From assembly GCA_026707185.1 (NCBI GenBank), contig JAPOXI010000084.1:1-33636 (forward strand): DNA of 33,636 nucleotides, read 5' to 3'. Origin of the DNA: Chloroflexota bacterium. GTDB taxonomy: Bacteria; Chloroflexota; UBA11872. The notes beneath the pieces were generated by a model that was not told the origin of the DNA, searched no databases, and saw only the letters and a program-made list of their open reading frames with translations. Below, in pieces: positions 15,348 through 23,674 of this stretch. The translations under genes and the position numbers were made by a program. Positions within the stretch are counted from its first letter, which is position 1. Every line of letters starts with the position of its first letter.

Positions 15348-18300
15348 TTACTCGCGCCGCGCACCCACGGCCGCTGGCGCCGGGGGCGCTTCGGCGTGGT
15401 CATGCCAGCGGAGGAGGGCGTCGAGGAGGGACAGGAGCTTGGTCTGCCATTGACGGTCGCGCTGGAAGTTGGGCCAGAGGAGACCTTGCTGGCCACGGCG
15501 GACACCGCGTCCGATTTCGTTCAGGAGAGTGCCCCGGCTGACGTGGAGGCCGGTCGGAACGCGGATGATGAGTTCGCGTCCGTAGACGGTGATGCTGGGG
15601 ATCTCGAGCGCGATGGCGCGGGCCTTGACGCGGAGCAGGTAGGCCAGGTTGGCGACGGGTTCGGGCAGGTCACCGAAGCGATCACGGATGTCGGCGATGG
15701 CTTCCTCGACCTCGCCGATGGTGCGCAGGCGGGCCAGTCGCTGGTACTCGCGGATCTTGGCGGCGTAGGTGCCCATGTAGTCGTCCGGCAGGTAGGCCGC
15801 CAGCGGCAGGTCGACCACCGCCCGGAGCTCCCTATCCGGCTCGTCTGGTTCCTTGCCGCGCAGCCGGTCGACGGCGGCCGCCAGCATGCGCGTGTACAGG
15901 TCGAATCCCACAGTAGTGACGTAGCCGTGTTGCTCGGCGCCCAGCAGGCTGCCGGCGCCGCGGATTTCCAGGTCGCGCAGGGCGATACGGAAGCCGGCGC
16001 CGAGTTCGGAGGCCTCGAGAATGGTCTGTAGACGCTTCTGTGCTTCCTCGGTCAGAGTGTGATTCTTCTGGTAGAGGAAGTAGGCGTAGGCCTGTGTCGC
16101 GCTGCGACCGACGCGCCCGCGCAACTGGTAGAGCTGGGCCAGGCCGAAGCGCCAGGCGTCGTTGACGATGATGGTGTTGACGTTGGGGATGTCCAGGCCG
16201 TTTTCGATGATCGCGGTGGAGAGCAGCATCTGGGCATCGCCGCGGGCGAAGCGGTACATGACTTCCTCGAGGTCGCGCGGCGGCATCTGGCCGTGGCCGA
16301 CGACGATGTCGACATCGGGCAGTAGGTTCCTGAGCCGCTCTTCCCACGTCCGAATTGTCTGGATGCGGTTGTGGAGGAAGTAGACCTGGCCGCCGCGAGC
16401 CAGTTCGCTGCGGATGGCATCGACGGCGATGGCGTCGCTATAGCCGGCCACATAGGTCTTGACGGCAAGGCGGCGCTCGGGCGGCGACTCGATCACGCTG
16501 ATCTCGCGTAGACCGCTGAGCGCCATATGCATGGTGCGAGGAATGGGCGTGGCCGTGAGCGTGAGGACGTCGACATCGCGGCGGAGGTCCTTCAGGCGCT
16601 CCTTTTGCCTGACGCCAAAGCGCTGTTCTTCGTCCACCACGACAAGGCCCAGATCGGCGAACTTGACGTCCTTCTGGAGCAGGCGATGGGTCCCCACCAC
16701 GACGTTCACGTCGCCCGAGGCGAGACCGGCGATGACCTCGGCCTGCTCGGCACGGGCGCGGAAGCGGCTGAGCAACTCGACGTTCAGCGGGTAGTCGCGC
16801 ATGCGAAAGGCGAAGGTGTCGAAGTGCTGCTGGGCCAAGACGGTCGTTGGTACCAGCACCGCGACCTGCTTGTTGTTCATGGCCGCCTTGAAGACGGCGC
16901 GCAGGGCAACTTCGGTCTTGCCGTAGCCAACGTCCCCCGCGACCAGTCGGTCCATGGGGCGCGCGCGTTCCATGTCGGCCTTGGCATCGTTGATGGCCTC
17001 GAGTTGGTCGGGCGTCTCAATGAACGGGAACTTTTCGTCGAATTCGTGCTGCCAGGGCGAGTCGGCGGGGAAGGCGTAGCCCCTGGCCAGTTCGCGGGCG
17101 GCGTAGATGTCCAGCAGTTCGGCGGCAATTTCCTCTGCGGACTGCTGCGCCTTCTTCTTGGCGCGCGTCCAGTCGGCGGTGCCCAGACGGCTGAGTTTGG
17201 GTGCACGCTCGCTCATGCCGACGTATTTCTGCACGCGGCCGATCTGGTCGACGGGCACGTACAGGCGGTCCTCGCCGGCGTAGCTGATGGCCAGGTACTC
17301 GCGTTCGCCGGAGCCCTCGCTCATCTGAACGATGCCCTCGAACTGCCCGACGCCGTGCTCGACGTGGACGATGTAGTCGTCCTTCTCGAGATCGGCCAGG
17401 AATGACCGGTCCACCCCTCGCGCACCGCGCCGGATGCGGCGGATGCGCTTGCGTCCGAAGAGTTCGGCATCGCTGACGAGCACCAGGTCCGACGGCGGGT
17501 GCCGCCAGCCCTCGGCCAGGGTGCCCGCGATGATCGTGACCGAACCCGCTCGCGGAGGATCGTCCAAGCGCTCCTGTACCTCCGCAGCTACTCCCTGCTC
17601 CGCAAGGAGATGGCGCAGGCGTCGGCCCTGGTAGCTGACGATGAGCATGCGTGCGCGTGCGTCGCGCAAGGCCAACAGGTCCTCGGCCATGTGTTGGAGA
17701 CGACCGGCGTAGGGAGGCTGAGCCTGGAAGCCCTCGACGATGGCGCGGCTCGATCCGTCCTCGCCAGGCAAGCCGGGCACAAAGGTGAGGCGGACCTGCG
17801 CCTGATCGAGGCTTTGCAGAATCGCAGCCCCGGGAAACAAGGGCGAGTCGAAGCGGGCGGGAAGCTCGCCGTTCGCGGTAAGGCGCTGGCGGTTGGCGGC
17901 GGCCGCCATCTCCGCGTCACGCACGGCCGCCGCAATCTGGCCGGGCTCGTCGACGACCACCAACGCGCCAGGCGCGTAGTCGAACAGCGAAGCCGCGTCC
18001 GGCAGCAAGCTCATCGTGTAGAAGGCAGCGTCGTCGAAGTATTCGTTGCCTTCGAGCTGATCAAGGTGGCGACGCCAGACCACGCGGTCCTCCGGGCGCA
18101 ACGAGTCGAGATCCAGTTCGCGGAGCCGCCCGGCCACGGTTTCGCCGAGCCAGATCGGCACTTCGGTTGCCGGCGTGAGCAACACGTCGCCGGCCGGTCC
18201 CAGGGAACGCTGGGTATCAGGATCGAAATTGCGTACCGACTCGATGTCGTCGCCGAAGAAGTCGACCCGGACAGGCAGACGGGCGTCCGGCGGATAGATG

Positions 18301-18866
18301 TCGACGATCCCGCCGCGGTGGGCGAATTCGCCGGGCCGTTCGACGAGCGGCGTGTTCTCGTACCCGAGCGCGGACAGCCGGCGGACAACGTCGGGCAGGT
18401 CGGCGGCGATGCCGGGCGAGAGCGAGAGGAAGTGCGTTCGGAACTCGTCCGGCGGAACCAGGCGGCGAAGCAACGCCCGCACCGACGTCACGACGATGGG
18501 CGCCGACGAAGCGCCGGATTGGCGCACGCGGGAGAGATGGCCGAGGACGGCAACGCGCTGCGCGAGCACGTCCCCGCCGATGGCCAGCATGGAGTAGGCC
18601 GGCTGATCCGGATCCGGGAAGTGCAGCACGGGACGCGAGTCACACCACATGCGGATGTCGTGCGCCAGTTCCGCCGCGCGACCGTCTTCGGCTGTCACCA
18701 CCAGCACGGGCTGGCTGGCGCGGCGACCCAGCAGGCCGAGGACGGCCGACTTGGCACCGTCGCGGACCTCGACCGTGAGCGGATGCGGGCCTTGCAGCGA
18801 ACGCGACGCGGCGGCCGCCAGTGTCGGCTCCTCGGCCAGAAGGTCAAGCAGGCCGGTGAGCGCCAT
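15348..18866 (-). CDS. mfd: Transcription-repair coupling factor Mfd
   Basis: 1172 aa, the family's usual size. It removes RNA polymerase stalled at DNA damage and recruits UvrA. The N-terminal third is the UvrB-like module (FPDPDQPAYSML, FAHRGGIVDIYPP, PVRVDFFGDDIESVRNFDP). The RNA-polymerase-interacting domain starts near residue 496 (DYIVHVEHGVGQFEGI). The translocase has Walker A GDVGYGKTEVALRA near 640, DEEQRFGV near 742, TATPIPRTMHMAL, and motifs V-VI (STAIIENGLDIPNVNTII, QLRGRVGRS). The C-terminal TRCF domain (YMGTYAAKIREYQRLA) is present. The ATG at 18866 overlaps the pth 3' end by 23 bases; upstream in-frame residues are the pth end in another frame. Confidence 0.97.
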   Translation of the reverse strand: MALTGLLDLLAEEPTLAAAASRSLQGPHPLTVEVRDGAKSAVLGLLGRRASQPVLVVTAEDGRAAELAHDIRMWCDSRPVLHFPDPDQPAYSMLAIGGDVLAQRVAVLGHLSRVRQSGASSAPIVVTSVRALLRRLVPPDEFRTHFLSLSPGIAADLPDVVRRLSALGYENTPLVERPGEFAHRGGIVDIYPPDARLPVRVDFFGDDIESVRNFDPDTQRSLGPAGDVLLTPATEVPIWLGETVAGRLRELDLDSLRPEDRVVWRRHLDQLEGNEYFDDAAFYTMSLLPDAASLFDYAPGALVVVDEPGQIAAAVRDAEMAAAANRQRLTANGELPARFDSPLFPGAAILQSLDQAQVRLTFVPGLPGEDGSSRAIVEGFQAQPPYAGRLQHMAEDLLALRDARARMLIVSYQGRRLRHLLAEQGVAAEVQERLDDPPRAGSVTIIAGTLAEGWRHPPSDLVLVSDAELFGRKRIRRIRRGARGVDRSFLADLEKDDYIVHVEHGVGQFEGIVQMSEGSGEREYLAISYAGEDRLYVPVDQIGRVQKYVGMSERAPKLSRLGTADWTRAKKKAQQSAEEIAAELLDIYAARELARGYAFPADSPWQHEFDEKFPFIETPDQLEAINDAKADMERARPMDRLVAGDVGYGKTEVALRAVFKAAMNNKQVAVLVPTTVLAQQHFDTFAFRMRDYPLNVELLSRFRARAEQAEVIAGLASGDVNVVVGTHRLLQKDVKFADLGLVVVDEEQRFGVRQKERLKDLRRDVDVLTLTATPIPRTMHMALSGLREISVIESPPERRLAVKTYVAGYSDAIAVDAIRSELARGGQVYFLHNRIQTIRTWEERLRNLLPDVDIVVGHGQMPPRDLEEVMYRFARGDAQMLLSTAIIENGLDIPNVNTIIVNDAWRFGLAQLYQLRGRVGRSATQAYAYFLYQKNHTLTEEAQKRLQTILEASELGAGFRIALRDLEIRGAGSLLGAEQHGYVTTVGFDLYTRMLAAAVDRLRGKEPDEPDRELRAVVDLPLAAYLPDDYMGTYAAKIREYQRLARLRTIGEVEEAIADIRDRFGDLPEPVANLAYLLRVKARAIALEIPSITVYGRELIIRVPTGLHVSRGTLLNEIGRGVRRGQQGLLWPNFQRDRQWQTKLLSLLDALLRWHDHAEAPPAPAAVGARRE

Positions 18867-19470
18867 CGGGTTGATTGAATTGCTGCATGGTCGAGTCCAT
18901 GTCTTCTTTAAGGAGCGTTCGGACGGCGTCGGTGGCACGTTTCGCGGCGGCGTGGGCGTCCTGTCGTTCGGCGGAAGTGAATCGCCCGAGCACGTGGTCG
19001 GCGGAATCGACGCCCGACGGCGGTCGCCCCAGGCCGATTTTCACACGCGCCACCTGGTCGGTACTCAGGGTGCGAATGATCGAGCGCATGCCGTTGTGAC
19101 CGCCGCTGCCGCCTTCAGGGCGGACACGAATGCGGGCGAATGCCAGATCGAGATCGTCATGCACCACGATGAGACACGACGAATCCAGGCCAAATGCCTG
19201 TAGCCCGGCCCGCACGGCGGGGCCAGACTCATTGACGAAAGTCTGCGGCTTGAGCAGGGCGACGGCCAAACCGTCAATCTGTCCTGTCCAGACTTCAGCA
19301 CGGTATCGCGCGGCGCGCCAGCGGCCTGTACCGAGCGCGGCCAAACGGTCGCAGACCAGGAAACCCAGGTTGTGCCGCGTGCCCGCGTAGGCAGGTCCGG
19401 GGTTGCCCAAACCGACGATCAGCCGGGAGGGTCTGAACGACGGACTTGACCGGCGGCGCCAGCGCCGCAT
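18844..19470 (-). CDS. pth: Peptidyl-tRNA hydrolase
   Basis: 208 aa. Releases tRNA from stalled peptidyl-tRNA. RLIVGLGNPGPAYAGTRHNLGF contains the catalytic-His segment; KPQTFVNESG (usual KPxTFMNxSG), VVHDDLDL and PEGGSGGHNGMRSI are the other signatures. ATG at 19470 has GAGG six bases upstream; ATG at 19482, overlapping the rsmA stop as ATGA, would add four residues and is also possible. The N-terminus before the core is Arg-rich (MRRWRRRSSPSFRPSR). Tightly packed between rsmA and mfd, so the three are probably co-transcribed. Confidence 0.95.
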   Translation of the reverse strand: MRRWRRRSSPSFRPSRLIVGLGNPGPAYAGTRHNLGFLVCDRLAALGTGRWRAARYRAEVWTGQIDGLAVALLKPQTFVNESGPAVRAGLQAFGLDSSCLIVVHDDLDLAFARIRVRPEGGSGGHNGMRSIIRTLSTDQVARVKIGLGRPPSGVDSADHVLGRFTSAERQDAHAAAKRATDAVRTLLKEDMDSTMQQFNQPDGAHRPA

Positions 19471-19478
19471 CCAGCGCC

Positions 19479-20318
19479 TCATGCCCCGGCGCACTCGGCG
19501 GGGCTGGCTGGCTGCCTGGCACTCAGCGCGACGACGACTTGATCCCACTCCTCGAGCGCGAGCGTTTGCGGCCGACGTCCAGGATCGATCCCCGCCGACT
19601 CGAGGGCCGCGCCGACGTCGGGCTCTCGGCGCCCCAGTCCGGCGGCCAGCGAGTTCCGAAGCTTTTTGCGCGTTTGCGCAAACCCGTGCCGCGCCATCGC
19701 GATCCGCGATTCCACCGTCGTCACGTCGAGGCCGGGACTTCGGAGCGGATCAATGCGCACCAGGCTGGAGACGACCTTCGGCCTCGGCCGAAACGCCTCG
19801 GGTGGCACATCGAATACACGGCGAGCACCGGCATAGGACTGCACGATGACGCTCAGCAGCGCCATATCGCCGGGCTTGGCCGTGAGGCGGCGCGCCACTT
19901 CGCGCTGCAGGAGCACGGTCAGGCTGCGCGGCGGCTGGGCGGCGCTGACGAAACTCACCACCAGCCGCGTGCCCACGCTGTAGGGCAGGTTCGCCACGAC
20001 GTGAAAGGGCCCGCCGGCCAGTTCGCGGAGGTTGAGCCGTCGCGCGTCACCGGCCACGACGTTGACGCGGTCACGGTTGTGGAAACGCTCGCGTAGCCGC
20101 GCGACCAAGACCTCTTCAATCTCGACGGCAATCACTCGCAGCCCGTGCGTGAGCAGCGCGTCCGTCAGATTGCCTGTGCCGGCCCCGATCTCGACGACGG
20201 TGGCGCCGGGCGGCAGAGCGGAGGCTGATGCAATGCGCCGTTGCACGGCCCGATCTACGAGAAAATTCTGGCCGCGCCGGCTGGACGGGCGGAATGTCGC
20301 CCGCGGGGCGGTGCTCAC
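19479..20318 (-). CDS. rsmA: 16S rRNA dimethyladenosine methyltransferase RsmA/KsgA
   Basis: 279 aa SAM-dependent enzyme dimethylating two adjacent adenosines near the 3' end of 16S rRNA. RRGQNFLVD leads in, VVEIGAGTGNLTDALL is the SAM motif, EIEEVLVARL the acidic loop, and NLPYSVGTRLV the catalytic NLPY. The C-terminal helical domain follows (VPPEAFRPRPKVVSSLVRID, RHGFAQTRKKLRNSL). Start is GTG at 20318; there is no clear Shine-Dalgarno, and a -10-like GATACT lies 5 bases upstream. Followed by pth with a possible ATGA overlap. Confidence 0.95.
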   Translation of the reverse strand: MSTAPRATFRPSSRRGQNFLVDRAVQRRIASASALPPGATVVEIGAGTGNLTDALLTHGLRVIAVEIEEVLVARLRERFHNRDRVNVVAGDARRLNLRELAGGPFHVVANLPYSVGTRLVVSFVSAAQPPRSLTVLLQREVARRLTAKPGDMALLSVIVQSYAGARRVFDVPPEAFRPRPKVVSSLVRIDPLRSPGLDVTTVESRIAMARHGFAQTRKKLRNSLAAGLGRREPDVGAALESAGIDPGRRPQTLALEEWDQVVVALSARQPASPAECAGA

Positions 20319-20323
20319 GCCCC

Positions 20324-20329
20324 AGTATC
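20324..20329 (-). promoter_or_regulatory. -10-like element abutting rsmA start
   Basis: GATACT, preceded by TGT (extended -10 pattern), ends 5 bases before the GTG of rsmA. If used, transcription would start at or next to the start codon. No -35 is evident. Confidence 0.3.
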
Positions 20330-20392
20330 ACACCGGTCAGCGCTGTGCGGGCCCGATCTCTGCCAAATGCGCCACGAGTTTCGCGCGAAGCC

Positions 20393-21154
20393 TCACCACG
20401 AACGGGTCTTACCCAGCGACGCCAGGTACCCACCGTCCGCATAGAGCGTGGTGCCGGTCACGTACGCCGAGCGCGGCGATAAGAGAAAGGCGACGCAACT
20501 GGCGATCTCGTCCGCCGACGCATAGCGCCCCAAGGGCACCGTGGCCTTGCGCTGCTCGAACAGTTCCGGCTTGGCGCGGACGTCTGAGGTCATCCGGGTG
20601 GCGGTCAAGCCGGGGCCGACGCAGTTGACACGGATCTGGTGCGGGGCGAGTTCCTGGGCGATCGCACGTGTCACGGTGCGCAGCGCGCCCTTGGCCGAGC
20701 AATAGTGAGCCTGGCCGGGTTCGGCCGATTCGGAGCGAATGGAACTGACCTGGACGATCGAGCCAGGATCGCCGCGGCGAATCATGTCCTCGGCGACGGC
20801 CTTGGTCAGGAAGACTGGCCCGCGTACGAGCACGTCGAGCATTGCGTTCCAGATGTCGGTATCGATCTCTTCCAGCGACTGGCGCCGGGTGTAGCCGGCA
20901 ACGTTGGCCAGGGCGTCGACCCGCCCGTGCGCGGCAATCGTGTCGGCCACGAGGGCCTGGCCGGCCGGGACGTCCGCCACGTCAAGCGTTCGGGTCTCGA
21001 CGGAGTCCTGGAGGCCGATCTGTTGGACCCAATTGGACAGGGCCCTGCCGTCGGAATCCGTCGCCACGACCTGGTAGCCGTCGGCCGCCAGGCGTTCAAC
21101 ACAGGCGCGTCCGATGCCGTGAGCGGAACCCGTAACGATGGCGACGGAAGGCAT
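20393..21154 (-). CDS. Short-chain dehydrogenase/reductase (first SDR)
   Basis: 253 aa classical SDR fold. Cofactor motif TGSAHGIG (8-15); D33 in ATDSD after strand 2 suggests NAD(H). ANVAG replaces NNAG. Catalytic Ser138, Tyr151 and Lys155 are present (QVSSIRS, YCSAK), but the tetrad Asn position is Leu109 (DVLVRG where DVNLRG is usual). C-terminus has ADEIASCVAFLLSP and VTGTTLYADGGY. Its ATG shares a base with the stop of the second SDR (TGATG), so the two are translationally coupled. Substrate unknown. Confidence 0.9.
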   Translation of the reverse strand: MPSVAIVTGSAHGIGRACVERLAADGYQVVATDSDGRALSNWVQQIGLQDSVETRTLDVADVPAGQALVADTIAAHGRVDALANVAGYTRRQSLEEIDTDIWNAMLDVLVRGPVFLTKAVAEDMIRRGDPGSIVQVSSIRSESAEPGQAHYCSAKGALRTVTRAIAQELAPHQIRVNCVGPGLTATRMTSDVRAKPELFEQRKATVPLGRYASADEIASCVAFLLSPRSAYVTGTTLYADGGYLASLGKTRSW

Positions 21155-21927
21155 CAGTGGGTCATCTCCCCACCGTCCACGTAGAGCGTGGCGCCGGTGA
21201 CGTAGGCGGCGTCGTCGGAGGCCAGAAACGCCGCGACCTCCGCTATGTCTTCGGGCTGGCCGAGGCGACCCATGGGAACGCGGGACAGTTGGTCGTCCAG
21301 CGCCTCAGGGCTGGCCAAGAGCGATTCGGTGAGCGGAGTTTCGGCCACGCCAGGTCCGATGGCGCAGACACGCACACCGTAAGGCCCAAGTTCTACGGCG
21401 GCGGCCTTGGTGAGCATGCGAACGCCGCCCTTGGAGGCGCAGTAGGAGGTGTGGATGAAGCCGCCGACGTTGGCGCGGATCGAGGACATGTTGATGATGA
21501 CGCCGCCGCCATGGGCCTTCATTTGCAGGCCCGCCGCGCGGATGCCGTGGAATACGCCGGTGAGGTTGGCGGCCATCACGTTGTCGAAGGCGTCGACCGT
21601 GAGGTCCAGAAATGCCTCACGCTTCGTGATGCCGGCGTTGTTGACCATGATGTCCAGCCGGCCCCAATGGTCCGTGACGGCTTGCACGGCGGCTTGCATG
21701 GCGGCGTAGTCGGTGACGTCGGTGGGGATGACGAGCGCCTCGCCGCCGTCGGCTTCAATCAGATCGCGCGTCTCTTCGGCCGCCGCCGCGTTGAGCTCGG
21801 CCAGGCCAAGGAGGGCGCCATCGAGGGCCAGGCGTTGACTGATGGCTCGGCCGAAGCCGGATCCGGCGCCGGTGACCAGCGCCGTGCGACCGGCAAGCGG
21901 CGGCGGGGCATTCATTTGGTCCGTCAT
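21154..21927 (-). CDS. Short-chain dehydrogenase/reductase (second SDR)
   Basis: 257 aa from the ATG at 21927; the open frame extends to 22008, but that region is not SDR-like. TGAGSGFG cofactor motif at 19-26, NNAGI at 96-100, and a complete tetrad Asn121, Ser149, Tyr162, Lys166 (AANLTGVF, NMSSIR, YCASK). The C-terminal block has RLGQPEDIAEVAAFLASDDAAYVTGATLYVDGG, typical of 3-oxoacyl-ACP/sugar-type SDRs. Coupled to the first SDR; the pair look like diverged paralogues that could act in sequence or as a hetero-oligomer (inference). No Shine-Dalgarno before the ATG; TGCTAGTCT ends 10 bases upstream. Confidence 0.92.
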   Translation of the reverse strand: MTDQMNAPPPLAGRTALVTGAGSGFGRAISQRLALDGALLGLAELNAAAAEETRDLIEADGGEALVIPTDVTDYAAMQAAVQAVTDHWGRLDIMVNNAGITKREAFLDLTVDAFDNVMAANLTGVFHGIRAAGLQMKAHGGGVIINMSSIRANVGGFIHTSYCASKGGVRMLTKAAAVELGPYGVRVCAIGPGVAETPLTESLLASPEALDDQLSRVPMGRLGQPEDIAEVAAFLASDDAAYVTGATLYVDGGEMTH

Positions 21928-22026
21928 GGGGGTAGCGAGACTAGCAGAGGACGGTGAGCGGTCCGCCGTATGGACGCACTCAACTGGAGATGGCCAAACG
22001 GCAGCCACCGGGCTGTGGGCCGTTGC

Positions 22027-22626
22027 TCAGGAGTCCGCGTCGGCCAGGATCTGTTCCAAGTACGCGCGAGCGGCGCGTCCGCCCTGGCCGCGATGACTGA
22101 TGACGTCCTTGGCGATTCCCGGCAATTCCGCCATGGTCGTGTTTCCCGGTCCAACGATGAACAGCGGGTCGTAGCCGAAGCCACCGTCACCACGGGGCGT
22201 GTCGCCGATGACGCCTTCGACCGTGGCTTCCGACTCGTAGGTGACGACGCCGTCGGGATTCGCAATCGCGACCGCACAACGGTAGCGGGCCGTTCGCCGG
22301 TCGTCGCAGACACCGCGAAGCAGATCCAGCACACGGGCATTCCGGTCGTCGTCGGTGGCGTCGGGTCCGGCAAAGCGGCTGGACCGCACGCCGGGGGCGC
22401 CGTTCAACGCGTCGATTTCCAGGCCGGAGTCGTCGGCCAACGCCCAGCGCCGAAAGGCCCGTGCGTAGGCGATGGCCTTCAGGCGAGCGTTCGCGGCAAA
22501 CGTTGCGCCGGTCTCGTCCACCTCGCATTGGCAGCCGAGATCAAGCGGCGAAACCAAGGCAATCGGCGAACCGTCGAAGACGCGCTGAAACTCGGCCAGC
22601 TTATGGACGCTGCCGCTGGCCAGCAC
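22027..22626 (-). CDS. rdgB: dITP/XTP pyrophosphatase (RdgB/HAM1)
   Basis: 199 aa. Hydrolyses non-canonical purine triphosphates to monophosphates, keeping ITP/XTP out of nucleic acids. LASGSVHKLAEFQRVF is the N-terminal substrate loop, TFAANARLKA, ALADDSGLEIDALNGAPGVRSSRFAG the metal site, and GDGGFGYDPLF and ISHRGQG complete the family pattern. The frame is open far upstream under the corrinoid gene, but only GTG at 22626 gives the expected N-terminus; Shine-Dalgarno is weak. Ends 99 bp before the second SDR on the same strand. Confidence 0.93.
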   Translation of the reverse strand: MLASGSVHKLAEFQRVFDGSPIALVSPLDLGCQCEVDETGATFAANARLKAIAYARAFRRWALADDSGLEIDALNGAPGVRSSRFAGPDATDDDRNARVLDLLRGVCDDRRTARYRCAVAIANPDGVVTYESEATVEGVIGDTPRGDGGFGYDPLFIVGPGNTTMAELPGIAKDVISHRGQGGRAARAYLEQILADADS

Positions 22627-22794
22627 GACGCTGGCCTGTGGCGTCCGGATTTCGCCGTCATTCCGTCTGCTAATTGCTAGAGTTGATCCGTAGTTGTTGC
22701 GCGACGTCGCCCACCAGTATCGCCGCCAGTGCGTCGGCGACCTATTGGCATCCAAGGTTGGCGTTCTGGCGTCCGGTCTGAAGGAAGAGCGTTG
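22627..22794. other. Divergent gap rdgB / corrinoid protein
   Basis: 168 bp presumably carrying both promoters. I see an AT-rich patch (about 22665-22690) and a 10-bp palindrome GCGACGTCGC nearby, but no confident promoter or operator. Confidence 0.3.
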
Positions 22795-23670
22795 ATGTCC
22801 AGCTTCGACACCGAGCAGGCGTTCAAGGACCTCGGCAACGCCATCATCCGGGGTGACGCCCCGACCGTGGATTCCACGGTGCGCGTGGCGCTGGACGAGG
22901 GTGTGGAAGCCTCGTCGATCATCAACGACGGAATGATTCCAGGCATGGACGTCGTTGGCGAACTCTTCCGAACCAACCAGTACTACGTGCCGGAGGTGCT
23001 GATCTCCGCGCGGGCCATGAAGGCCGGCATGGCGATTTTGCGGCCGATCCTGGCAGAGTCGGGTATCGAGCCCGTGGGCGAAGTCGTCATTGGCACCGTG
23101 CGCGGCGACCTGCACGACATCGGTAAGAACCTGGTCGCCATGATGTTGGAGGGGGCCGGATTCGGGGTGCACGACACGGGTATCGACACCCACCCGGACG
23201 AGTACATCCAGAACGCGGTGGAGCACAACGCCAACATCATTGGTATGTCGGCGCTGCTGACGACCACCATGACGAACATGCGCAACACCATCGAGGCGGT
23301 GGAAGCGGCCGGACTGGCCGACCAGGTGCATTGCATCATCGGCGGGGCGCCGGTCACCCAGCGCTACGCAGACGAAATCGGCGCCGACGGTTACGCAGCA
23401 GACGCCGCCTCGGCCGTGATTCTGGCCAAGCGGCTGCTGGGCGTGCTGGGAGACGCGGACGAAGCCGAGGATGCGGGCCGGTCCATGTACCTGCGGGCAC
23501 GCGACGCGCTGCAGGTGGCGGTGCGCGAAGAGCCGGGGACTGAGTCGCACGCCGACGGGTTGATGGAGGCGGAAGGCCTGGTCGAGCAGGCGCGGGCGGC
23601 CGGCTACAACCCCACGCACATTGAGCGCATCATGGCCGAGATCGAGCGCGAGAAGGTGCGAACGGTCTAG
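22795..23670 (+). CDS. Corrinoid (B12-binding) protein of methyltransferase systems, C-terminally extended
   Basis: 291 aa. The start is fixed by AAGGAAGAG before the ATG at 22795. Residues about 1-90 are the helical cap domain (MIPGMDVVGELFRTNQYYVPEVLISARAM), and about 92-212 the B12 domain with the lower-ligand motif D105-L-H107-D-I-G110, MSALLTTTM and GGAPVTQRYADEIGADGYAADA. This is the architecture of MtbC/MttC/MtmC-like proteins, which carry a methyl group between a methylamine-, methanol- or O-methyl-specific methyltransferase and an acceptor. Those proteins usually end near 210-220 aa; here about 75 more residues follow, mostly charged and helical. No MttB-like or MtbA-like methyltransferase or reductive activator is adjacent, so the substrate is open. 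Confidence 0.9.
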   Translation: MSSFDTEQAFKDLGNAIIRGDAPTVDSTVRVALDEGVEASSIINDGMIPGMDVVGELFRTNQYYVPEVLISARAMKAGMAILRPILAESGIEPVGEVVIGTVRGDLHDIGKNLVAMMLEGAGFGVHDTGIDTHPDEYIQNAVEHNANIIGMSALLTTTMTNMRNTIEAVEAAGLADQVHCIIGGAPVTQRYADEIGADGYAADAASAVILAKRLLGVLGDADEAEDAGRSMYLRARDALQVAVREEPGTESHADGLMEAEGLVEQARAAGYNPTHIERIMAEIEREKVRTV

Positions 23671-23674
23671 ACCG
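23663..23674. terminator. Palindrome on shared stop codons
   Basis: CGGTCTAGACCG is a perfect 12-bp palindrome centred on CTAG, which provides TAG stops for both the corrinoid gene (+) and the amidohydrolase gene (-). It is too short to call a terminator confidently. Confidence 0.25.

Noticed and set aside
17499..18878. 459-aa plus-strand open frame
   Set aside because: Shadow of the N-terminal part of mfd.
22627..23619. Upstream extension of the rdgB frame
   Set aside because: Lies antisense to the corrinoid gene and has no RdgB similarity; a fusion was considered and dismissed.
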